Of a stretch of 64,000 bases of DNA, positions 16,309 to 24,804 are shown piece after piece. The position numbers and the translations under genes are program-made. Where the stretch lies: positions 434,001-498,000 of the forward strand of contig NZ_RBAL01000004.1 of the NCBI RefSeq assembly GCF_003626535.1, in the 5' to 3' direction. The notes under the pieces were generated by a model. That model did not search any database. It saw nothing but the letters and a program-made list of their open reading frames with translations, and was not told the origin of the DNA. The stretch comes from Streptomyces hoynatensis (lineage in GTDB: Bacteria; Actinomycetota; Actinomycetes; Streptomycetales; Streptomycetaceae). The stretch's first letter is position 1. The number at the start of each line of letters is the position of its first letter.

Positions 16309-17321
16309 GCGCCACCGTGCGGGCCCTGGTCAAGTCGGCCCCGGGGGAGGGCCACGTCTCCCTCGCCGAGGTGCCCGAGCCCATCCCCGGCCCCGGCGAG
16401 GCGCTGCTCGAACTGGTCTACGCCGGCATCTGCCACACCGACCTCAACATGATCGCGGGCGCCTACGGCCCTGGCTCCGGCTACCGCCCCTCCTACCCGG
16501 TGGTGCTCGGCCACGAGTTCACCGCCCGGGTGGTGGCCACCGGCCCCGGGGCGGAGGACCTCGCGCCCGGCACCCGCGTCGTCAGCGGCTGCCACCTCAC
16601 CTGCGGCGCCTGCCGCTGGTGCGCCTCGGGCCGCTCCATGCTGTGCGTCCGGCGGCGGGTGATCGGGCTGGACGCCGACGGCTGCTGGGCCGAGCGGTTC
16701 GTCATGCCGCGCCGCAACCTGGTGGCGCTGCCCGGCACCGTCTCCGACCGGCTCGCCGCGCTCGCGGAGCCCTTCGCCGTCGGCGCCCACGCCGTGGACC
16801 TCGCCCGCGTCGAGCGGGGCGAGCGGGTGGCGATCGTGGGGCCTGGCACCGTGGGCCTGCTCACCCTCGGCGCGCTGGCCGGACACGAGGTGACGGTGGT
16901 CGGCCGCCGCGCGGACGCCAGGCAGCTGGAGCTGGCGCGGGAGTTCGGCGCCACCCGCCTGCTCCGCACGGAGGAGGCGGAGGCGGCGGCCGGCACCTTC
17001 GACGCGGTGTTCGAGACGGCGGGCAGCGCCGCCGCCGCCACGCTCGGCGCCCGGCTGCTCGGCCCGGGCGGCAGGCTGATCTGCGTCGGCCTGCCCACCG
17101 GGCCCGCCACCTTCGACACCGCCCAGCTGGCCTGGCAGGAGCGCTCCGTCCTCGGCTCGCGCGCCTACGACCTGTCGACCTGGCAGTCCATCCCCGGCCG
17201 GCTGGCGAACGCGCCGCAACTCGAGGCCATCGCCGGCCACACCGTGCCGCTCGGCGAACTCGGCCGCGCGCTCGGCCTCATCGCCTCACGCCGGGCGACC
17301 AAGGTGCTCCTGCACCCCTGA
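16305..17321 (+). CDS. Zinc-dependent medium-chain alcohol dehydrogenase
   Basis: The protein has 338 residues. Catalytic zinc ligands are C43 (G-I-C-H-T-D) and H70-E71 (G-H-E-F). Structural zinc cysteines are C100, C103, C106 and C114. A nucleotide-binding loop V-G-P-G-T-V-G-L-L follows in the second half. The enzyme should interconvert an alcohol and an aldehyde or ketone with NAD(P). The ATGA overlap with the ThDP gene implies that it acts on that enzyme's substrate or product. Confidence 0.93.
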   Translation: MSATVRALVKSAPGEGHVSLAEVPEPIPGPGEALLELVYAGICHTDLNMIAGAYGPGSGYRPSYPVVLGHEFTARVVATGPGAEDLAPGTRVVSGCHLTCGACRWCASGRSMLCVRRRVIGLDADGCWAERFVMPRRNLVALPGTVSDRLAALAEPFAVGAHAVDLARVERGERVAIVGPGTVGLLTLGALAGHEVTVVGRRADARQLELAREFGATRLLRTEEAEAAAGTFDAVFETAGSAAAATLGARLLGPGGRLICVGLPTGPATFDTAQLAWQERSVLGSRAYDLSTWQSIPGRLANAPQLEAIAGHTVPLGELGRALGLIASRRATKVLLHP

Positions 17322-17372
17322 CCCCTTTGCCCCACGGGAGCCACCATGAGCCCGCACCGCGGCCACCGCCCC

Positions 17373-17669
17373 TCACAGCGGCACCGGAACGTGACCGTGC
17401 ACCGAACGCCAGGCGAGCAGCGGCACCACGCCCTCCAGCACGAGCGACCGGAAGTGGCCGGACGCCCGGTGCCTCTCGAACGCCTCCCGGTCCGCGTACC
17501 GCTCCACCAGCGTGACGCGGTCCGGGTCGGCGCGGGAGACGAAGCCCTCGAAGCTCACGCAGCCCGGCTCCGCCCTGCTCGCCTCCTCCAGGCGCGACAG
17601 CAGGGCGAGCACCTCCTCCCGTGCGCCCGGCCTGATCTGCCACTCGGCGAGGACGAGGAACTGGCTCAT
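17373..17669 (-). CDS. Antibiotic biosynthesis monooxygenase (ABM)-domain protein, putative quinol monooxygenase
   Basis: The 98-residue single-domain protein has the typical ABM pattern: F-L-V-L-A-E-W at the start, R-P-G-A-R-E-E-V-L-A-L-L, then E-P-G-C-V-S-F-E and V-E-R-Y-A-D-R-E-A-F-E-R-H-R. Such proteins are dimeric ferredoxin-like folds that oxidise quinols or act as small stress enzymes. It is transcribed toward the alcohol dehydrogenase gene and away from the Old Yellow Enzyme gene. Confidence 0.85.
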   Translation of the reverse strand: MSQFLVLAEWQIRPGAREEVLALLSRLEEASRAEPGCVSFEGFVSRADPDRVTLVERYADREAFERHRASGHFRSLVLEGVVPLLAWRSVHGHVPVPL

Positions 17670-17719
17670 GCCCGCATCCTCCCAGCCGCCGCCCCGCCCG
17701 GCGGCCCGGGGGCCCGCCG

Positions 17720-18964
17720 GTGAGCGCCCCCGGCCTCTTCGCGCCGCTCGTGCTGCCGAGCGGCGAGGTGCTGCGCAACCGCGTGGTCAAGGCCGCCATG
17801 GAGGAGCAGCTGGGCGCCGCGGGGCTGCTGCCCGACGCCAGGCTGCACCGGCTGTACCGGCGGTGGAGCGCGGGCGGGGCGGGCCTCCTCCTCACGGGCA
17901 ACGTCATGGTCGACGGCCGGGCGGCCACCAGCCCGGCCGGGGTCGCCCTGGAGGCGGGGAGCCCCCTCGGGCCGTTCGCCCGCTGGGCCGAGGCCGCCCG
18001 CGCGGGCGGGGCGCGAGCCTGGATGCAGCTCAACCACCCGGGCCGGCAGGTCAGGGCCGACCAGCGCGGCATCGTCCTCGGCCCCTCGGCGGTGGCCGTG
18101 GACGCGCCCGGTTTCGCCGCCCCGCAGGCCATGGACGCGCACGACATCGGCAGGCTCGTGGCCAGGTTCGCCCACACCGCGGCCCTGGCCTGCGAGGCCG
18201 GCTTCACCGGGGTCCAGGTGCACGCCGCGCACGGCTACCTGATCGGCCAGTTCCTCTCCCCGCTGGCCAACCGGCGCGACGACGCCTACGGGCGCGGTCC
18301 CGAGGGCCGGGCGCGCCTGCTGCTGGAGATCCTCGACGCGGTGCGGGCCCGGCTGCCGCGCGGGGCCTCGCTCGGCGTGAAGCTGAACACCGCCGACTTC
18401 CAGCGCGGCGGCTTCGGCCCCGACGACGCGGAAAGGGTGGTGCGGCTGCTCGGGGAGCACGGCGTCGACCTGCTCGAACTCTCCGGCGGCAGCGCCGTGC
18501 GCCCCGCCATGCACGGCGCGCGGCTGCCCGCCTCGACGCGGGCCAGGGAGGCGTTCTTCCTCGACCTGGCCCCTCGGCTGGCGGCCGCCGCCTCGATGCC
18601 GACGATGCTCACCGGCGGCATCCGGGCCCGGCCGGTCGCCGAGGGGGTGCTGGCCCGGGGGCTGGACGCGGTGGGCGTGGGCACCGCCCTCGCCCTCGTC
18701 CCCGACCTGCCCGAGCGCTGGCGGCGCGACCCCTCCTTCGCGCCCGCCCCGCCCGCCTGCGGCGAGGAGAGCCCCGAGCGCCTCGCCGCAGGCACCCAGG
18801 CCACCGTCCGCTGGCTGCTGCGCCGGTGGGCGCGCCCCGAGCCGGGCACCCCCCGGGTGCCGCCGCCGGGGCGCGCCATCGCCGTCGACCGGGCCCGCCG
18901 CACCCGGCTGCTGCCGCGGTACCACGCCTACCTGGCCTCCCGCCGTGGCGAGCCGCGGGTCTGA
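17720..18964 (+). CDS. Old Yellow Enzyme-family NADH:flavin oxidoreductase
   Basis: The protein has 414 residues starting at GTG. F-A-P-L-V-L-P-S-G-E-V-L-R-N-R begins the FMN barrel. The substrate-binding histidines are H168 and H171 in H-A-A-H-G-Y-L-I-G-Q-F-L-S-P. N-R-R-D-D-A-Y-G follows, and T-G-G-I-R is the phosphate-binding region. The family reduces activated C=C bonds; some members cleave 2,4-dienoyl-CoA or demethylate, but the C-terminal FAD/FeS domain of those multidomain forms is absent. It sits in the same catabolic island, which contains two desaturating flavoproteins. Confidence 0.9.
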   Translation: MSAPGLFAPLVLPSGEVLRNRVVKAAMEEQLGAAGLLPDARLHRLYRRWSAGGAGLLLTGNVMVDGRAATSPAGVALEAGSPLGPFARWAEAARAGGARAWMQLNHPGRQVRADQRGIVLGPSAVAVDAPGFAAPQAMDAHDIGRLVARFAHTAALACEAGFTGVQVHAAHGYLIGQFLSPLANRRDDAYGRGPEGRARLLLEILDAVRARLPRGASLGVKLNTADFQRGGFGPDDAERVVRLLGEHGVDLLELSGGSAVRPAMHGARLPASTRAREAFFLDLAPRLAAAASMPTMLTGGIRARPVAEGVLARGLDAVGVGTALALVPDLPERWRRDPSFAPAPPACGEESPERLAAGTQATVRWLLRRWARPEPGTPRVPPPGRAIAVDRARRTRLLPRYHAYLASRRGEPRV

Positions 18965-19077
18965 GGCGGGGCGCCGCCCGCCGCCGCGGCCCACCGCCTG
19001 TTCCCGGGCCGCCGCAGCCGGGGCGTCACCCCGGCGCGCCCGGGCGCCGCGTCCCCCAAAAGAACGCTGCATTGTGC

Positions 19078-19106
19078 TTGACGCAACGGGTTGCGCTAGA
19101 TACAAC
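19078..19106 (+). promoter_or_regulatory. Promoter of the TcuA-like gene
   Basis: TTGACG (19078-19083) and a weak TACAAC (19101-19106) are separated by 17 bases. The promoter overlaps the three-half-site operator almost completely. The surrounding 199-bp intergenic region is AT-richer than the flanking genes. Confidence 0.4.
19082..19105. promoter_or_regulatory. Three-half-site operator matching the one at 14493
   Basis: CGCAA, four bases, TTGCG, five bases, TACAA: the same spacing and nearly the same half-sites as at 14493-14516. It overlaps the predicted promoter of the TcuA-like gene. One regulator probably controls both transcripts. Confidence 0.6.
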
Positions 19107-19121
19107 CTTCTCGGTAGACAA

Positions 19122-19131
19122 CGGTATACAA
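19122..19131. promoter_or_regulatory. GntR-type GTATAC site
   Basis: CGGTATACAA contains the palindromic GTATAC core typical of FadR/VanR-type GntR operators. It lies 32 bp before the TcuA-like start and downstream of the predicted transcription start. The GntR protein encoded at 24138 is the obvious candidate. Confidence 0.4.
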
Positions 19132-19163
19132 GGCTCGACACCCCGGCACACCAGGAGATCCGC

Positions 19164-20687
19164 ATGCCCCCCGCAACGCCCCACCCCACCCACCCCGCCC
19201 CGGGAGCGGCCGCCGGCGCGCCCGGGGAACGGGCCGACGTCGTCGTCGTGGGAGCGGGCAACGCGGGCTTCTGCGCGGCCCACGCCGCCGCCGAGCGGGG
19301 CCGCCGCGTGATCCTCCTCGAACGCGCCGCCGAGGCCGAGGCCGGGGGCAACAGCTACTACACCGCAGGCGCCACCCGCATCGTCCACGCCGGCCTCGAC
19401 GAACTGCGCGAGTTCGTCGTCCCCGACGCACGCCACCCACTGACCACCGTCCCCGCCTACACCGCGGAGGACTTCGGCGCCGACATGGCCAAGGTGACCG
19501 AGGGCCGCAACGACAAGGCCATGACCGAGGTCCTGGTCGCGGAGAGCCAGGACACCGTCCGCTGGCTCGTCTCCCTCGGCCTCGCCTACCGCCTCATGTA
19601 CGAGCGCCAGGCCTACCGGCGGCCCGACGGCACCTACCTGTTCTGGGGCGGCCTGCACCTCGGCAACGTCGGCGGCGGCCAGGGCCTCCTCGCCGACCAC
19701 ACCCGGGTCGCCAGGCGCCTGGGCGTCGACATCCGCTACGGCCACGGCGTCACCGGCCTGCGCACCGAGAACGGCCGCGTCACCGGCGTCACCTGCACGA
19801 GGCCCGACGGCACCCGGGGCACCCTGGCCGCCGACTCCGTCGTCCTCGCCTCCGGCGGCTTCGAGGCCAGCGCCGAACTGCGCGAGCGGCACCTGGGACC
19901 CGGCTGGGCCCGCGCCAAGGTCCGCGGCACCCCGGAGAACACCGGGGAGCTGCTGATCGCCGCGCTCGAACTCGGCGCCGCCAAGGGCGGCGACTGGTCC
20001 ACCTGCCACAGCGTCCAGTGGGACGCGTTCCTGCCCGAGAACGAGAGCAACCGCGAGCTGACCAACCGGCTCACCCGCCAGAGCTATCCGCTGGGCGTCA
20101 TCGTCAACCGCGAGGGCCGCCGCTTCCTCGACGAGGGCGCCGACTTCCGCAACTACACCTACGCCAAGTACGGCCGGGAGATCCTGCGCCAGCCGGGCTC
20201 CGTCGCCTGGCAGATCTTCGACGCCGCGCTGCGCCCCATGCTGCGCACCGAGGAGTACGACATGCCGGGCATCTCGGTGGTCACCGCGGACACCCCCGGC
20301 GAACTCGCCGACGCCGCGGGCATCGACCGCGCGGCCTTCGAGGACACCCTCGCCGCCTTCAACGCCTCCATCGACCGCAGCGTCCCCTTCGACGCCACCG
20401 TCAAGGACGGCCGCCGCGCCGCCGTCCACCCCCCCAAGTCGAACTGGGCGGCGCCCCTCGAAACCCCGCCGTACTACGCCTACGCCGTCACCTGCGGCAT
20501 CACCTTCACCTTCGGCGGCCTCAAGGGCGACCTCGACGGACGCGTGCTCGACGGGCAAGGCCGCCCCATCCCCGGCCTCTTCGCCTGCGGCGAGGCCCTG
20601 GGCGGCCTCTTCAGCGGCAACTACCCCGGCGGCTCGGGACTCACCGCAGGAATGGTCTTCGGACGCCGGGCCGGACGCGCCGCCTAG
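19164..20687 (+). CDS. FAD-dependent tricarballylate dehydrogenase-like protein
   Basis: The protein has 507 residues, with AGGAGA upstream of the ATG. The FAD site V-V-V-V-G-A-G-N-A-G is at residues 26-35, followed by G-G-N-S-Y-Y-T-A-G-A-T-R, a TcuA-type segment. Near the C-terminus, G-I-T-F-T-F-G-G-L-K-G and A-C-G-E-A-L-G-G-L-F-S-G-N-Y-P-G-G-S-G-L complete the flavin site. TcuA oxidises tricarballylate to aconitate, and an MHS-type transporter follows here as in tcu operons. No TcuB electron-transfer gene is visible, so another polycarboxylate or unsaturated acid is possible. Confidence 0.82.
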   Translation: MPPATPHPTHPAPGAAAGAPGERADVVVVGAGNAGFCAAHAAAERGRRVILLERAAEAEAGGNSYYTAGATRIVHAGLDELREFVVPDARHPLTTVPAYTAEDFGADMAKVTEGRNDKAMTEVLVAESQDTVRWLVSLGLAYRLMYERQAYRRPDGTYLFWGGLHLGNVGGGQGLLADHTRVARRLGVDIRYGHGVTGLRTENGRVTGVTCTRPDGTRGTLAADSVVLASGGFEASAELRERHLGPGWARAKVRGTPENTGELLIAALELGAAKGGDWSTCHSVQWDAFLPENESNRELTNRLTRQSYPLGVIVNREGRRFLDEGADFRNYTYAKYGREILRQPGSVAWQIFDAALRPMLRTEEYDMPGISVVTADTPGELADAAGIDRAAFEDTLAAFNASIDRSVPFDATVKDGRRAAVHPPKSNWAAPLETPPYYAYAVTCGITFTFGGLKGDLDGRVLDGQGRPIPGLFACGEALGGLFSGNYPGGSGLTAGMVFGRRAGRAA

Positions 20688-20791
20688 CGAGCGCCCCGCG
20701 TCCACCGCCCACCGGCGACCGCCCACCACCCCCTCGACGACCGCCCGGCCGAAGCGGCGCAAGCCATCCCCCAACGAAGTGGAGAGCCATC

Positions 20792-22186
20792 GTGTCAGAC
20801 ACCACGGAGCGGGCGTACGACCCGAAACAGGCCAGGCGCGCCTTCGCGGCCGGGGCCGTCGGCACCGCCGTCGAGTACTACGACTTCTTCGTCTACGGAA
20901 CCGCGGCCGCCCTCGTCCTCAACGACCTCTTCTTCCCCAACGTCGACCCCGTCATCGGCACCCTCGCCGCCTTCGCGACCTTCGCCGTCGGCTTCATCGT
21001 GCGCCCCATCGGCTCGGTCGTCTTCGGCCACATCGGGGACCGCATCGGACGCAAACGCTCCCTGGTGCTGTCGCTGCTGCTCATGGGCATCTCGACCTTC
21101 TCCGTCGGCCTGCTGCCCGACTACGGGGCCATCGGCATCGCCGCCCCGATCCTCCTGGTCACCCTGCGGCTGCTCCAGGGCGTCGCCCTGGGCGGGGAAT
21201 GGGGCGGCGCCACCGTCCTGGCCTCCGAGTACGCCAGGGAGGACAACCGCGGCTTCGTCGGCAGCCTGGTCCAACTCGGCTCGCCCATCGGCCTCCTGCT
21301 GTCCTCCGGCATCTTCGGCCTCGTCGGCCTGCTGCCCGACGCCGCCCTGGAGTCCTGGGGCTGGCGCCTGCCCTTCCTGCTCAGCTCCGTCATGGTCGCC
21401 ATCGGCCTGTACATCCGGCTCAACCTCATGGAGTCACCCGAGTTCGTGCGCGCCAGGGCCGCGGGCGAGATGACCTCCAAGGTCCCCGCGATCGACGTCT
21501 TCCGCTACTCCTGGCGCGAGCTGCTGATGGCCATCGGCATGCGCTTCGCCCCCGACATCGGCTTCTACGTCTGCGGCACCTTCCTCGTCAGCTACGGCGT
21601 CGACAACGTCGGCTACGACAAGGGCGAGATCCTGGCCGGCGTCTCCATCGCCGCCGCCGTCGAGATCTGCACCATCCCCCTCTTCGGCAGACTCAGCGAC
21701 CGGCACGGCCGCCGCACCCTGTACTTCATCGGCTGCACCTGGTTCGCCGTCATGGCCTTCCCCGTCTTCGCCCTGGTCAACACCGGCGTCGCCCCGCTGG
21801 CCTGGCTCGGCATCGTGCTGGCCCTCGCCGTCGGCCACGGCATGCTCTGGTCGATGGCCGCCTCCATCAACTCCGAGCTGTTCCCCACCAGGTACCGCCT
21901 CACCGGCGCCAACTTCGGCCTCAACATCGCCAACATCGTCGGCGGCGGCCCGGCCGCCCTCATCGCCGGCGCCCTGGTCCTGTGGGCCGACTCCTCCTGG
22001 CCCGTGGCCCTCTACGTCGTCCTCGCCGCCGTGATCAGCTTCGCCGCCGTCCTGCCCGCCCCCGAGACCTCCACCCGGCGCCTCGCCGAGGACTACTCCA
22101 CCGCCGCCAGGCCCGCGAAGGCCGGGCGGGCCGACGTCCCCCGGCCGGCCGGCCGCACCGCACTCAGCAAGGGGACCGCCAAGTGA
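20792..22186 (+). CDS. MFS transporter, metabolite:H+ symporter (MHS) family
   Basis: The protein has 464 residues with about 12 hydrophobic segments. G-T-A-V-E-Y-Y-D-F-F-V-Y-G-T in TM1 and F-G-H-I-G-D-R-I-G-R-K-R in the loop after TM2 are signatures of citrate/shikimate/proline symporters of the MHS group. L-Q-G-V-A-L-G-G-E-W-G-G-A lies in TM4. It should import a carboxylate or polyol acid with protons. It follows the TcuA-like gene by 104 bp and ends in a GTGA overlap with the epimerase gene, so it is part of that operon. Confidence 0.9.
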   Translation: MSDTTERAYDPKQARRAFAAGAVGTAVEYYDFFVYGTAAALVLNDLFFPNVDPVIGTLAAFATFAVGFIVRPIGSVVFGHIGDRIGRKRSLVLSLLLMGISTFSVGLLPDYGAIGIAAPILLVTLRLLQGVALGGEWGGATVLASEYAREDNRGFVGSLVQLGSPIGLLLSSGIFGLVGLLPDAALESWGWRLPFLLSSVMVAIGLYIRLNLMESPEFVRARAAGEMTSKVPAIDVFRYSWRELLMAIGMRFAPDIGFYVCGTFLVSYGVDNVGYDKGEILAGVSIAAAVEICTIPLFGRLSDRHGRRTLYFIGCTWFAVMAFPVFALVNTGVAPLAWLGIVLALAVGHGMLWSMAASINSELFPTRYRLTGANFGLNIANIVGGGPAALIAGALVLWADSSWPVALYVVLAAVISFAAVLPAPETSTRRLAEDYSTAARPAKAGRADVPRPAGRTALSKGTAK

Positions 22187-23229
22187 CCACCCTCGTCACC
22201 GGGGGAGCCGGCTTCGTCGGCCGCCCCCTCGCCGCCCACCTCGCGCGCCGCGGCCACCGCGTCCTCGCCGCCGACCGCCTCTCCGCGGCCGAGGCGCTCG
22301 CCGGCCTCCCGGGCGAGGTCGCCTACCGGCAGGTCGACGTCGCCGACCGCGCCGCCGTGGCCCGGCTGATCGAGGACACCAGGCCGGAGATCGTCGTCCA
22401 CACGGCCGCCGTCGTCGGCGTCGCCGCCAGCGTCGGCGCCGGCGTCATGCCCACCGTCCAGGTCAACATCGCCGGCAGCGTCAACCTCTTCGAGGCGCTC
22501 CACCGCGTCGGCGGCGTGCGGCGGCTGATCGACCTCTCCTCCGAGGAGTACTACGGCGACTTCGCCACCGACCCCCTCCCCGAGACGGCGCCCGCCGCCC
22601 CCGTCTCCCCGTACGGCATCTCCAAGTTCGCGGTGGAACGCCTCGGCCGCTTCTACGCCGAAACCGCGGGACTGCCCTACGTGGCCGCCCGCCTGTGCTG
22701 GGTCTACGGTCCCGGCTTCCCCCGCACCCGGCTGCCCGCCCCCTGGCTGGACGACATCGCCGCCGGCCGCGTCAGCATCCTGGAACGCGGCGGCGACCAG
22801 CGCATCGACTTCACCCACATCGACGACGTCGTCCAGGGCCTCACCCTGCTCGCCGAGGCCGGCACCCTGCGGCACCGCGCCTACCACCTGGCCACCGGAC
22901 GGGCCGCCACCCTCCACGAGATGGCCGGCATCCTGCGCCGGCTGCGCCCCCAGTGGCGCGCCCGGGTCGGCGACGGCGGCCTCGAACTCGCCCCCGGCGT
23001 GCCCGCCGCCCGCAAGGGCGCCCTCGACATCACCCGCGCCCACGAGGAACTCGGCTACACCCCGCGCGTCTCCCTGGCCGCCGGCCTGGAGTCGAACCTG
23101 CTCCTCGTCGAGGCCGCCCACGACTCCGCCCACGACTCCGCCCGCCGCCCCGGCCCCGGCGCGGACCGGGCCCCCGCCCAAGACCCGGCCCCGAAGCCGG
23201 ACTCGGGCCGGGGCGCACGCGCCGACTGA
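22183..23229 (+). CDS. NAD-dependent epimerase/dehydratase (extended SDR)
   Basis: The protein has 348 residues. The N-terminal T-G-G-A-G-F-V-G NAD site begins near residue 6. The catalytic Tyr-Lys pair sits in S-P-Y-G-I-S-K-F-A-V-E-R, after D-L-S-S-E-E-Y-Y-G. The last 35 residues are Asp/Ala/Pro-rich and probably disordered. SDRs of this type act on sugars or hydroxy acids. Coupling (GTGA) to the transporter and proximity to a TIM-barrel isomerase suggest a hydroxy-acid or sugar-acid substrate. Confidence 0.88.
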   Translation: MTTLVTGGAGFVGRPLAAHLARRGHRVLAADRLSAAEALAGLPGEVAYRQVDVADRAAVARLIEDTRPEIVVHTAAVVGVAASVGAGVMPTVQVNIAGSVNLFEALHRVGGVRRLIDLSSEEYYGDFATDPLPETAPAAPVSPYGISKFAVERLGRFYAETAGLPYVAARLCWVYGPGFPRTRLPAPWLDDIAAGRVSILERGGDQRIDFTHIDDVVQGLTLLAEAGTLRHRAYHLATGRAATLHEMAGILRRLRPQWRARVGDGGLELAPGVPAARKGALDITRAHEELGYTPRVSLAAGLESNLLLVEAAHDSAHDSARRPGPGADRAPAQDPAPKPDSGRGARAD

Positions 23230-23240
23230 GAGGAAGAGAC

Positions 23241-24134
23241 ATGCCCCACCCGCCCGCCCCGCTCGCCCTCGGCGGCACCACCTACAGCTGGATGCACCAG
23301 GCCACCCTCACCGAGGCGCTGCGCGGCCTGGCCGAGGCCGGCTTCACCCAGGTCGAGCTGACCACCGCCGCCCCGCACCTCCAGTCCGGCGCCGCCGGAA
23401 CCCTGGAGCGGCACGCCCTCGTCCGCGAGCTGCGCGCCCTGGGCCTCACCCCCACCTCGGTGAACCCCGGCTTCCTCGACATCAACCTGCTCAGCCCGAG
23501 CAACGAGTTCCGCGCGCTCAGTCTCCGGGCCATGCTCGACGAGCTGGAACTCGCCGCCGACCTGGGCGCCCCCTACGTCATCGCCATGCCGGGCCGCAGG
23601 CACGCCCTCTCACCCGCCCCGGACGAGGCCTGCCGCTGGTGGCTCGACCAGGCCCTCGACACCCTCGTCACCCGCGGCGAGGCCCTCGGCGTCGCCCTCG
23701 CCCTGGAGACCAACCCCTACGGCTACCTCGGCAGCGCCGCCCAGCTCACCGAGATCGCCGACCGCGTCGACTCGCCCTGGCTCGGCATCGCCTACGACGC
23801 CGCCAACACCCTCACCGTGGAGAACGTCGCGGACGGGGTGCGCACCGCCGCACACCGCCTGAAGATCGCGCACGTCAGCGACACCTGGCGGGACCGCTGG
23901 GTACACACCTCGCCCGGCCGCGGCGAGGTCGACTTCGCCGCCTACGCCGACGCCCTCCGCGAGGTCGGCTACACCGGACCCACCATCTACGAGCTGATCG
24001 ACATGGAGCCGCCCGGGCCCCGACTGGCCCGCGACATCGCCACGTTCGGGCAGTACGGTTGGACCACGGAAGCCGTCGGGGACCTGCCGGCCGCGCCGCG
24101 CCGCCGGCCGGCGGCCCAGGGGGAGGGGAGCTGA
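23241..24134 (+). CDS. Sugar phosphate isomerase/epimerase-like TIM-barrel protein (AP endonuclease 2 family)
   Basis: The protein has 297 residues with a clear ribosome site (GAGGAAGAGAC) before the ATG. It contains the strand-end motifs of the xylose-isomerase-like barrel: F-T-Q-V-E-L, A-L-E-T-N-P-Y-G, G-I-A-Y-D-A-A-N-T, I-A-H-V-S-D-T and G-R-G-E-V-D-F. The Glu, Asp, His and Glu residues needed for a divalent metal are present. Members include isomerases, epimerases and dehydratases such as 3-dehydroshikimate dehydratase and hydroxypyruvate isomerase. The exact reaction is unknown. Confidence 0.85.
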   Translation: MPHPPAPLALGGTTYSWMHQATLTEALRGLAEAGFTQVELTTAAPHLQSGAAGTLERHALVRELRALGLTPTSVNPGFLDINLLSPSNEFRALSLRAMLDELELAADLGAPYVIAMPGRRHALSPAPDEACRWWLDQALDTLVTRGEALGVALALETNPYGYLGSAAQLTEIADRVDSPWLGIAYDAANTLTVENVADGVRTAAHRLKIAHVSDTWRDRWVHTSPGRGEVDFAAYADALREVGYTGPTIYELIDMEPPGPRLARDIATFGQYGWTTEAVGDLPAAPRRRPAAQGEGS

Positions 24135-24137
24135 CCG

Positions 24138-24788
24138 ATCGCGACCAGCGTCTACGAGCAGATCCGCGAGGCGATCATCTCGGGGCACCTGCTGCCCGGC
24201 AGCCCGCTGAGCGAGAAGTCGCTCGCCGCCGAGTTCGGCATCTCCCGCACCCCCGTGCGCGAGGCCCTGCACCGGCTGGAGGGCGAGCGGCTGGTGGAAC
24301 GCAGCGGCCGGGCCGTCACGGTGCGGCGGATGACGCCCGAGGAGATCCTCGACATCTACGAGGTCCGCACCACGCTGGAGGGCGCCGCCGCCCGCAGCGC
24401 CGCCACCCGCGCCACCGCACTCGACCTCATGCGGCTGAAGGCCGCCCAGGAGGCGATGCGCGCCCAGCGGGGCGGGGACCCCTGGGAGCGGGCCCGCCTC
24501 AACCGCCGCTTCCACCAGGCGATGTGGGAGGCCAGCCACAGCCTCACCACCCTGGACCTGCTGGAGCGGCTCAACTCGCACCTCTTCCTCTCCGCCAAGA
24601 CGATGCTCGGCGTCGACGAGCGCTGGCAGACCGTCCTGCGCGAGCACGACGAGCTGATCGCGGCGATCGAGTCCCGCGACCCGGACGCGGCCCGCCGCAT
24701 AGCCGAACACCACATGCTCGGCGCCCGGGACGTCCGCATGCGGCTGTTCGCCCACGACGCCCCCACCGGCCGGGCCGCCGCCTCCTGA
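24138..24788 (+). CDS. GntR-family (FadR/FCD type) regulator with an apparent ATC start codon
   Basis: The winged helix is intact: Y-E-Q-I-R-E-A-I-I-S-G, L-S-E-K-S-L-A-A-E-F-G-I-S-R-T-P-V-R-E-A-L. A C-terminal FCD domain carries its metal-site histidines (F-H-Q-A-M, R-E-H-D, A-E-H-H). The frame opens directly after the TIM-barrel stop (TGA, 24132-24134) in the same frame. No ATG, GTG or TTG occurs before 24255, and a start there would delete the DNA-binding helix. A ribosome site (GAGGGGAG, 24124-24131) is ideally spaced for ATC at 24138. That gives 216 residues, normal for the family. Alternatives are a mutated start codon, a sequencing error, or UGA read-through. Confidence 0.8.
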   Translation: MATSVYEQIREAIISGHLLPGSPLSEKSLAAEFGISRTPVREALHRLEGERLVERSGRAVTVRRMTPEEILDIYEVRTTLEGAAARSAATRATALDLMRLKAAQEAMRAQRGGDPWERARLNRRFHQAMWEASHSLTTLDLLERLNSHLFLSAKTMLGVDERWQTVLREHDELIAAIESRDPDAARRIAEHHMLGARDVRMRLFAHDAPTGRAAAS

Positions 24789-24804
24789 CCGGGCCGCGGC
24801 CCTC

